DNA of 38,434 nucleotides from Bacillota bacterium (GTDB lineage Bacteria; Bacillota; Clostridia; Caldicoprobacterales; Caldicoprobacteraceae). Positions 1 to 5,808 of this stretch are shown here, in pieces. The DNA lies in contig JAMNZI010000032.1 in the NCBI GenBank assembly GCA_023622385.1, positions 1-38,434 of the forward strand, written 5' to 3'. The position numbers were made by a program, and so were the translations under genes. Within the stretch, counting starts at the first letter, position 1. Every line of letters begins with the position of its first letter. Below the pieces are notes generated by a model. The model ran no database searches. It was not told where the DNA came from and saw only the letters and a program-made list of their open reading frames with translations.

Positions 1-39
1 TTCACAATCACCCCTGCATCTTTCTACAGGGGATATATA

Positions 40-46
40 TTCGACA
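40..46 (-). promoter_or_regulatory. Candidate Spo0A box
   Basis: The minus strand reads TGTCGAA, an exact match to the Spo0A-binding heptamer, followed downstream by a short CCCCTG/CAGGGG inverted repeat (11-16 and 27-32). It lies beyond the end of spoIIR, so it may belong to a minus-strand gene to the left of the window. A 7-mer can occur by chance, so this is a candidate only. Confidence 0.4.
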
Positions 47-95
47 AAAAATCCGAAAATCCTTTTGGTAATATATGTAATTTAATTGCCTGTTT

Positions 96-123
96 TTGAC
101 ATGCGGAGACTCGGTTTTATAAT
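96..123 (+). promoter_or_regulatory. Consensus sigma-A promoter antisense to spoIIR
   Basis: The plus strand carries TTGACA (96-101), a 16-bp spacer and TATAAT (118-123), both hexamers exact. Transcription would start near 130 and run immediately into the GGTGC/GCACC hairpin at 131-145 and then antisense through spoIIR. There is no plus-strand gene behind it. It could make a short or attenuated antisense RNA, or the hexamers could be a chance match in AT-rich DNA. Confidence 0.5.
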
Positions 124-146
124 AAAAAAAGGTGCTATGCGCACCC
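124..146 (-). terminator. Rho-independent terminator after spoIIR
   Basis: On the minus strand the hairpin GGTGC-GCATA-GCACC is followed by seven U residues (124-130). It starts just after the spoIIR stop codon, so it ends the ispE-nucleotidyltransferase-spoIIR unit. Read on the plus strand, the same stem is followed by a weaker CTTTT run. Confidence 0.75.
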
Positions 147-148
147 TT

Positions 149-1057
149 TTATCGATCCCAGAAACTCAAAAATGAAAACAGCCTCTTTATCTTATCACCT
201 GAAATCTCTAGCCATTCCGCCACTTTCCACCTGTATTCTATTTTACGGGAACTTGCAAAATCCTCACCAACATCATAAGAAACGGACGCGAGCTTGTCCT
301 TTATACCCTCCTTTTCATCAGCATGGTCCGTTATGCTCTGGCTTGTCCTCTTATCATAGACAAAATCATCGTACCCCGGCTTATCGTTTGCTGTGTAGCC
401 TTTGTCCTCTTTATAACTCGATCCTTCCAGCATCTCAATTTCCGCCCCTTGTGCAATCTTTTTTTGTTGAGGGTCGTTCCTCTTAACCTCAATGGCTATA
501 TCGGCTTGTGAAGCGCTGTCGCTGTCCGCTGACCCTTCTTCCTGTCTGGCCACCCCATGGGATATATCTATAAAACACAGCGGCGGAAACATTACACACC
601 ACCAGTTGGATCCTTCTCCATTGCCTATGACAACCTTCAAAGCTTCATATTCTCCCGCCGGCAAAACCAGATTGCCGTACGCCTTAGTAGGAAAAGAAAA
701 GCGTCCAAATTGGACTTGCACAGGATATGATTTGCCTGATCGCTTTATTTCGAGAAAGGCAATCCTCTCTATTTCATCTATGCTGTCTTTGATCTTATTC
801 CTTCCCATTTCTATAGAATCGATATTGGCAAACTCCTCACCAAACCTTTCCAGAAGCCTATCCCGTATCCTGAGCTTCAAAGCTTGGTCTTCCGGGGAAT
901 CGCTGTTTGCCACCACATGGAAACGTATATACTGCTTTTGAGGAGCATTTGTACATATGCCAAGTACTACTAATAATGCTGTTAAAGAGATTACAAATAA
1001 ATACACAACCCTTTGCTTGCGCCTCACTGCCAATACCCCCAATACCTGCCGCATCAT
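149..1057 (-). CDS. spoIIR: Stage II sporulation protein R
   Basis: SpoIIR is the forespore-made secreted signal that triggers SpoIIGA processing of pro-sigma-E in the mother cell. The family signature is clear: an N-terminal hydrophobic segment (about residues 18-36), the RFHVVANSDSPEDQALKLR block (about 45-63) and NWWCVMFPPLCFID (about 151-164). At 302 residues it is longer than the usual roughly 220; the excess is a charged, low-complexity stretch after the WWC block (about residues 170-265), before a short C-terminal segment. The ATG at 1057 has no convincing Shine-Dalgarno. A GTG at 1027, preceded by GGGGG and giving a short signal-type N-terminus, is a real alternative. It is the last gene of the ispE unit, 43 bp behind the nucleotidyltransferase gene. 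Confidence 0.93.
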   Translation of the reverse strand: MMRQVLGVLAVRRKQRVVYLFVISLTALLVVLGICTNAPQKQYIRFHVVANSDSPEDQALKLRIRDRLLERFGEEFANIDSIEMGRNKIKDSIDEIERIAFLEIKRSGKSYPVQVQFGRFSFPTKAYGNLVLPAGEYEALKVVIGNGEGSNWWCVMFPPLCFIDISHGVARQEEGSADSDSASQADIAIEVKRNDPQQKKIAQGAEIEMLEGSSYKEDKGYTANDKPGYDDFVYDKRTSQSITDHADEKEGIKDKLASVSYDVGEDFASSRKIEYRWKVAEWLEISGDKIKRLFSFLSFWDR

Positions 1058-1100
1058 TATAAATCGATATTAGAAGTATTGACAGTTTTCAATTTTTTAA

Positions 1101-1844
1101 TCATCGGGATAAGTATTTTTCCACCATTTCGATATCGCTGGGTTTATCCACATCATTGGCCAGCTGTGGGAAAGGAGATATGATGGCCATTCCCTTTATG
1201 CCCAGTATATCAAAAAAGCGCTGTTCTACTCTTGATATCGACAACTTACCTAGGGTTAACAGCACCAACAGGTCAAGTCCTAAAATCCTGGCTATTTTCC
1301 AGGGAGTCTTACGGTACTCAAGTAGCAGAGCTGCAAACTGGCGGCATCGGTCCAAAATAGCGGGATTTATATAAAACATATTGCCTCCGGTGAATGTGCC
1401 TTCCTTAAGCCGCACATACGTCCTTTTAAAGCCAGGGAACAAGCTCTCATTTAAACCTTTCTCCACGATCGGATAACACAGATCTGCATCAGCATTTATA
1501 CACCGATTCACAAAGTCATCCACCGCTTGAACTGTGATCATCGGTATATCAGATGAGACGATTATCACCCTTTTGTCGGTTTTAAAAGGCTGCATGGCAG
1601 CCTCCAGGTTTTCAAAAAATGAACCCCTATCCTCAAAATAATAGTCTACCCTATCCCTAAGGCAATCCTTTAAAGGTTCAACCGGCCCCACAATGGAAAT
1701 GCCGTGTACCAACGAAGAGCACCTCAAGGCATCAACGACATATTCTATCATTGGACGGCCACAGATGCTGAGCAATGCCTTATTGGCTACATTAATCTTG
1801 GCCAGGTCGGCCTGGTTATCTCCAGCTAATATTACCGCGTTCAT
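1101..1844 (-). CDS. MobA-like nucleotidyltransferase family protein
   Basis: A 247-residue NTP-transferase of the GT-A/MobA-like superfamily. The N-terminus has the nucleotide-binding pattern (AVILAGDN, then K22 and CGRPMIEYV), and VSSDIPMI (about 96-103) supplies the metal-binding aspartate. These enzymes transfer a nucleotide to a sugar phosphate or cofactor; the substrate cannot be read from the sequence. The canonical LAGGxGxR loop is altered to LAGDNQAD, so activity may differ from MobA or GlmU. It starts 3 bp after the ispE stop, with GGAGGTGG in the end of ispE as its ribosome binding site, so it is translated with ispE. Proximity to ispE (CTP-dependent MEP pathway) is suggestive, but it is not IspD by sequence. 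Confidence 0.8.
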   Translation of the reverse strand: MNAVILAGDNQADLAKINVANKALLSICGRPMIEYVVDALRCSSLVHGISIVGPVEPLKDCLRDRVDYYFEDRGSFFENLEAAMQPFKTDKRVIIVSSDIPMITVQAVDDFVNRCINADADLCYPIVEKGLNESLFPGFKRTYVRLKEGTFTGGNMFYINPAILDRCRQFAALLLEYRKTPWKIARILGLDLLVLLTLGKLSISRVEQRFFDILGIKGMAIISPFPQLANDVDKPSDIEMVEKYLSR

Positions 1845-1847
1845 ATT

Positions 1848-2732
1848 TTAAGAAACCACCTCCACCACCTGGACCCCCAAGCCCGTGGTTTGAACGACAA
1901 AACACTGCGAATATTTTGGATTGAGCGCGGCATATGCCTTTCGCGCGGCACGCTCATCTCCAAAAAGGCCATATACAGTGGGACCGCTCCCACTCATACA
2001 ACATCCAATAGCCCCTTGCCTCATAATATCGTTCTTAACCGTATTTATCTGAGGGCACAATTCAACGGTTACTTCCTCAAGAACGTTTACCATGTTTCGG
2101 GCAATGCCTTCAAAATCCCTGCGCTGTAAACTATCCATCATGCCGGATATATTCGGCTTTACAGATACTTTGCGCAAATCCAACTTGCCGTAAACCTCGG
2201 CCGTAGATATGCGCTGCTCAAGGGTTACCAGCACCAGCCATATCCCTTCAGCTGGAGAAAGCGCCGTTATCTCCTCTCCTCTGCCTCTAGCCAGGGCAGT
2301 GCCCCCAACGACGCAAAACGGTACGTCGCTACCTATAATGCCTGCCAGAGCCATAAGGTCCTTCTCTTGAAGATTAAGACCCCACATCCTGTTAAGTCCC
2401 ACCAGTACCGCAGCAGCATCAGCACTTCCCCCCGCCATACCTGCCGCCACAGGGATATTCTTGTGTAGCTCAATCTCGAGGCCCTTTTCAATGCCGAACC
2501 TGTCTTTAAACAAAGCAGCGGCCCTATAAGCCGTATTAGTTTTATCCAAAGGTATTCCGTCCATATGGCATTTGATGCTTATTCCCTTGTCTTTTTCCGT
2601 AATGGAGACGATATCCCATAGATCTACCGACTGCATGACCATTTCTACATCGTGATATCCATCGGAGCGCTTGCCTAACACATCTAGCGCCCAATTGATT
2701 TTTGCATAAGCCTTTAAAACAATCCTTCTCAC
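1848..2732 (-). CDS. ispE: 4-diphosphocytidyl-2-C-methyl-D-erythritol kinase
   Basis: IspE phosphorylates CDP-methylerythritol at the 2-hydroxyl, the fourth step of the MEP isoprenoid pathway. The 294-residue protein has the family N-terminus (KINWALDVLGKRSDGYHDV, about residues 10-28), the GHMP-kinase ATP loop PVAAGMAGGSADAAA (about 92-106) and the C-terminal MSGSGPTVYGLF motif (about 244-255). Length is normal for the family. The start is GTG at 2732 with GGGG seven bases upstream. It heads a unit with the nucleotidyltransferase and spoIIR; in Bacillus ispE is likewise near veg and rsmA. Confidence 0.95.
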   Translation of the reverse strand: MRRIVLKAYAKINWALDVLGKRSDGYHDVEMVMQSVDLWDIVSITEKDKGISIKCHMDGIPLDKTNTAYRAAALFKDRFGIEKGLEIELHKNIPVAAGMAGGSADAAAVLVGLNRMWGLNLQEKDLMALAGIIGSDVPFCVVGGTALARGRGEEITALSPAEGIWLVLVTLEQRISTAEVYGKLDLRKVSVKPNISGMMDSLQRRDFEGIARNMVNVLEEVTVELCPQINTVKNDIMRQGAIGCCMSGSGPTVYGLFGDERAARKAYAALNPKYSQCFVVQTTGLGVQVVEVVS

Positions 2733-2867
2733 TGTATCCCCAATCCTTATTCTTACAGGATATTTATTAAAAACATTGCTTTTAGTAATTATACATTAAC
2801 ATATTCATCTTGCCAATGTCTCCATAAATTTATAAGCTACACAAAAGCAGGCAATATGTAAGGCCAT

Positions 2868-2933
2868 AAAAAACAAAAGCGTGTTCCAATGCCCCAAATA
2901 CACGATAGCCTTAATTCAGGGCCATGAACACGC
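2868..2933 (-). terminator. Terminator after the SPOCS/LysM gene
   Basis: A long imperfect hairpin with GCGTGTTC/GAACACGC arms (2879-2886 and 2926-2933) and an inner GCCC/GGGC pair. On the minus strand it is followed by a U-rich run TTTTGTTTTTT (2868-2878). It lies about 25 bp past the stop codon. The rest of the 226-bp gap before ispE shows nothing else I can name. Confidence 0.65.
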
Positions 2934-2958
2934 ATAAGTTTTTAAATCCATTTGGATT

Positions 2959-4533
2959 TCACAGCGAAACCTCAAGCTTCTTATAGATGAGCAGCTTATC
3001 TCCAGGAGTCAGCACCTGGGATTCATCTATCTCGTTATACTTCAAAATGGTGGCTATCGTGGTGTTGTATTTCTTAGCTATGGACCACAGGCTGTCTCCC
3101 GGCTGAACGAAATATACAAAAATACCCGAGTCTTCTCCCTGTTTCAACTCCTCAACTTCAACATCCAGAAATACTTCCCTTTCCTCGCTGGTAAACACTT
3201 TTGCTTCTGCCGTCATCACCGCACGAAACTCCACTTCATCGGGAGCAATTAAAGTACAGTTCACATGATCTATCAGCAGCTGGCTTTGGCATTCCATGTC
3301 TTCCTGTGCTCCTTCAACTACTACGCTCTGCCTGAAGGGGATATCCTCCTTTATGCTAGCCGGCCCATAGGAGGGATCGGTGGGTTGGTAAATCACCTTG
3401 CTCACCAGTACTCCCTCAATGACTACCTTGCCATCGCTTATATGTTGATCTGTAATTATGGGTTTTGCTTCAGCATAAAGGATTCTGGCAGCTTGTGGAA
3501 CGTTTTCCGGGAATGTCATACTGTCCTTTACCACCACTTGCTCCTGTGTTTCCCCCACTACTTGCGTTAGCTTTATTCTTCTCTTCTTTGGCTGAATGGA
3601 TAATCCCGGACAGTAGGCATCTATCAGCAGCTCTTTTGTCTCGGTTTCAAACACCTGGGCCTCGGCTGCTATCACTGCTTCCACATTAAGCACCCGCATC
3701 TCTCCATTGATATCTTCCCTGGGGTCAAGGAAAAGCTCCTGTACCCATACATCAGCGGTGCACTCCAAACCCTGATACGCCCCTACGATGTCCACGGAAT
3801 GAGTAAACGGCATGTCGTAGCTCACATGCTGAAGCGGCTCGTTGGGTTCGTCGCACAGGTAAACAAGCTGGATCTTTATATTTCCCTCAATGATCACCCT
3901 GTTATCCTCGACTTTTTTATTATTGATCTTTACTGAAGCACTTTTCTTCAATATCTTTTGTATAGAAGGCATTCCTTCCTCCAACTCTAGGTCTTCCCTG
4001 ACTATAGCCTGTGAACTGCCCTCCCCTTGGCTGTGCGACACCGTTACCTTATCCTTAAGCATCTGGACGGCGGGCATATCTTTGAAATTCTGGATGACCT
4101 CCAGCTGAATGACATCGTTGACCTTGCCTTGCAGGCCAACCACCGTCTTTATGTTAAGTTTTCTGCTGTTTATGATTTCATATTCAATGTGCTCAATCTG
4201 CCATTTCAATGCGGACAGCATGTTGGGCTTGGCACCCGGCATATCCAGATAATGAGTAAAGCCTGTCTCTGCCTCTAGGCTCTCTATTAGCTGAGAATCG
4301 CTTTGGCCAACATACAAGACGGTACAGCGCACTGTCCCTTCTACCATCACCTTGTCCTGGATTACCTCTTTGCTGCTTACAACTACCGTACCGTCAACAT
4401 CCAGTACTCTAGCAATATCAGGTTTAGCCTCTGGAACTACAACATCCCATTCGACCAAGGCCTGCGATAGCTCTTGCCCCACCGTTTGATCCACTTTCAA
4501 AACATCCCTTGTGCATTCGACGGTCACCTTCAC
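2959..4533 (-). CDS. SPOCS (DUF3794) and LysM domain protein
   Basis: A 524-residue protein made of repeated DUF3794/SPOCS modules (about residues 1-150, 165-310 and 320-460, recognisable by repeated VEG-VxxxVxY strands) and a C-terminal LysM domain (about 474-520, VYFVQPGDSLWSIAKKYN). SPOCS proteins are associated with the spore coat or cortex, and LysM binds peptidoglycan, so a role in spore envelope assembly is likely. No signal peptide is seen, as expected for mother-cell coat proteins. The start is ATG at 4533 with GGAGGAG upstream. It follows veg with a 72-bp gap that contains a TATAAT and a near-match to a Spo0A box. Confidence 0.87.
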   Translation of the reverse strand: MKVTVECTRDVLKVDQTVGQELSQALVEWDVVVPEAKPDIARVLDVDGTVVVSSKEVIQDKVMVEGTVRCTVLYVGQSDSQLIESLEAETGFTHYLDMPGAKPNMLSALKWQIEHIEYEIINSRKLNIKTVVGLQGKVNDVIQLEVIQNFKDMPAVQMLKDKVTVSHSQGEGSSQAIVREDLELEEGMPSIQKILKKSASVKINNKKVEDNRVIIEGNIKIQLVYLCDEPNEPLQHVSYDMPFTHSVDIVGAYQGLECTADVWVQELFLDPREDINGEMRVLNVEAVIAAEAQVFETETKELLIDAYCPGLSIQPKKRRIKLTQVVGETQEQVVVKDSMTFPENVPQAARILYAEAKPIITDQHISDGKVVIEGVLVSKVIYQPTDPSYGPASIKEDIPFRQSVVVEGAQEDMECQSQLLIDHVNCTLIAPDEVEFRAVMTAEAKVFTSEEREVFLDVEVEELKQGEDSGIFVYFVQPGDSLWSIAKKYNTTIATILKYNEIDESQVLTPGDKLLIYKKLEVSL

Positions 4534-4569
4534 TCCTCCTCCCCACGCTTTTGTCCCATAAAAATATCT

Positions 4570-4597
4570 ATTATAATAAATATAGGCGATCGTCGAA
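4570..4597 (-). promoter_or_regulatory. Candidate promoter with Spo0A-like box
   Basis: On the minus strand TATAAT sits at 4570-4575. Fifteen bases upstream, where a -35 element would be, is TTCGACG, the complement of CGTCGAA (4591-4597), one mismatch from the Spo0A heptamer TGTCGAA. No good -35 hexamer is present. Spo0A-activated sigma-A promoters commonly have 0A boxes over a poor -35, so this layout fits, but the box is imperfect. Confidence 0.35.
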
Positions 4598-4605
4598 AAA
4601 TATGT

Positions 4606-4872
4606 TTAAATCCTTTCGTTATTTTTGCATATCACTACTTCCACATTGGATGTGAGTATATCGAAATATGTAAATGAAAGCGTTTGAACAGACCTGTCAT
4701 CTATGTTGACTCGCACCGTAAAAATACAAGGATAAACCTCATGGATAACCCCTTCCTTGATAAGGCTCCTCTTTCGCCCTCTGTTTGCTTTTAGCTTGAC
4801 CCTCTCACCTATATTAGACTCCACTGCTTTTCTAACCTTCATCAAAGCCTGTGCGTCAATCATAAACCTCAC
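4606..4872 (-). CDS. veg: Veg family protein
   Basis: An 88-residue protein matching the small Veg family, which in Bacillus stimulates biofilm matrix gene expression and sits near rsmA and ispE. Recognisable features are the basic VKLKANRGRKR stretch (about residues 27-37), the IxEGVIxEVYPxIFTV core and the SFTYFDILTxxVEV end. The start is the ATG at 4872 or the one three codons later; GGTGAGG lies upstream. Its place between ispE and rsmA matches the ancestral Firmicutes order. Confidence 0.92.
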   Translation of the reverse strand: MRFMIDAQALMKVRKAVESNIGERVKLKANRGRKRSLIKEGVIHEVYPCIFTVRVNIDDRSVQTLSFTYFDILTSNVEVVICKNNERI

Positions 4873-4977
4873 CTTTAAACAAAAATTTTATCCAGGATTA
4901 TTTTTGCCACAAATGGCATAAAATATATTTGAAAATAAAAATTTATGTTCCCTTTCTCCAGCTTACGCCAATCACAA

Positions 4978-5011
4978 GATAAGGGATGCCATACAACTGG
5001 CATCCCTTATC
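4978..5011. repeat. Orphan 13-bp perfect inverted repeat
   Basis: The arms GATAAGGGATGCC (4978-4990) and GGCATCCCTTATC (4999-5011) are perfect complements around an 8-base loop. No U-tract follows on the minus strand and only a short CTTT on the plus. It lies between the terminator of the zinc-ribbon gene and the start of veg, so it may be a veg leader or operator structure. Confidence 0.6.
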
Positions 5012-5014
5012 CTT

Positions 5015-5054
5015 TAAAAAATAAAAACGCCCATGCTGTAAAAACAGCAGAGCG
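5015..5054 (-). terminator. Terminator after the zinc-ribbon gene
   Basis: On the minus strand the hairpin CGCTC-TGCTGT/ACAGCA-T-GGGCG (one bulge, one G-U pair) is followed by TTTTTATTTTTT (5015-5027). It lies 25 bp after the stop codon of the upstream gene. Confidence 0.7.
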
Positions 5055-5079
5055 CATAACAGCAAACTTATGATATGAA

Positions 5080-5502
5080 TTATTTCTCTTCTTCATCTTC
5101 TTCAAACTCTTCATCGAATTCCTCTTCAATCTCCAAATCCTCCAGGGGTTCCAGATCCTCTGCTTCAGCAAGGTCCTCCAAATCTTCCAATGAGCTTAAA
5201 TCATCATCGATGTCCTCGCTAAATATCTCGTTGTCTTCATCGACTGCTAATAAGAAGTCATCCCAGCCGTCCCCTTCGATGCGCTCTCCCTCACCCTCTT
5301 TCATACGTTCCATGGCACACTGGTAACACATCTCTTCCCCCGGTTCAATGATATTTTCCCCACATTCTGGACATATATCGTATTCCTCTTCCCTGTCATT
5401 ATCGCTTAAAGACTTTCCAACTTCCTCCAAGCATACTTTACATAGAGACTCAGTATCTTTAATATAGTTCAAATTGCAACGTGGGCATTTCTTATAAGCC
5501 AT
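5080..5502 (-). CDS. Double zinc-ribbon protein with acidic tail
   Basis: An unnamed 140-residue protein. Two CxxC...CxxC units are visible: CPRC...CKVC near the N-terminus and CPECGENI...CYQC about 35 residues later, suggesting two bound zinc ions. The C-terminal third is almost entirely Glu/Asp/Leu/Ser, an acidic tail reminiscent of RNA-polymerase delta-like or nucleic-acid-mimic tails. The N-terminus loosely resembles small zinc-finger proteins annotated in flagellar operons, but no flagellar genes are near. I chose the ATG at 5502 because GGAGGG lies 10 bases upstream; the in-frame ATG at 5535 has no such site. The DnaA-box cluster lies upstream of this gene. Function unknown. Confidence 0.8.
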   Translation of the reverse strand: MAYKKCPRCNLNYIKDTESLCKVCLEEVGKSLSDNDREEEYDICPECGENIIEPGEEMCYQCAMERMKEGEGERIEGDGWDDFLLAVDEDNEIFSEDIDDDLSSLEDLEDLAEAEDLEPLEDLEIEEEFDEEFEEDEEEK

Positions 5503-5677
5503 CCCCTTATATCCCTCCGAAAACAAAATTTGCATTATTTAGAATTTTTCAATTGGGTTAAATACAGGTTAAGTAAATTGTGCGGTTTACATTTATTTTT
5601 TATTCATTAACCTCCAGGAAAATTCTCTTAATAAATTAATATAAATCTATATTAAAATCAAGATATTTTCTCAATCA

Positions 5678-5806
5678 TTATCTACAACTTGTTCATAAAG
5701 TTATCCACAATATCCACATAATTATCCCCAGGTCCCTATTTTATAGCCTTTTTAATTGTGGATATATGGGCTTACTTTTCCACAAAGCCCACATCACATA
5801 TCCACA
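5678..5806. other. Cluster of seven DnaA boxes
   Basis: Within 129 bp there is one exact DnaA box, TTATCCACA (5701-5709), and six one-mismatch boxes: TTATCTACA (5678-5686), ATATCCACA (5710-5718), TTATCCCCA (5722-5730), the complement TGTGGATAT (5757-5765), TTTTCCACA (5776-5784) and ATATCCACA (5798-5806). The adjoining 5536-5677 is very AT-rich. The rest of the 306-bp gap 5503-5808 holds the ribosome binding site of the zinc-ribbon gene and nothing else I can name. Genes on both sides read minus, so there is no origin-type strand switch. A DnaA-titrating or regulatory locus is more likely than the replication origin. Confidence 0.75.
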
Positions 5807-5808
5807 CC

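Noticed and set aside
1101-1844. Identification of the nucleotidyltransferase as IspD or MobA
   Set aside because: The nucleotide loop is altered and specific motifs of either enzyme are not evident; left as a family-level call.
5075-5326. Serine-rich plus-strand open frame
   Set aside because: It is the complement of the acidic tail codons of the zinc-ribbon gene; no independent evidence.
5536-5808. Chromosomal replication origin
   Set aside because: DnaA boxes and AT-rich DNA are present, but there is no dnaA/dnaN, no strand switch, and gene order points to an origin to the right of the window. Kept as a DnaA-box cluster only.
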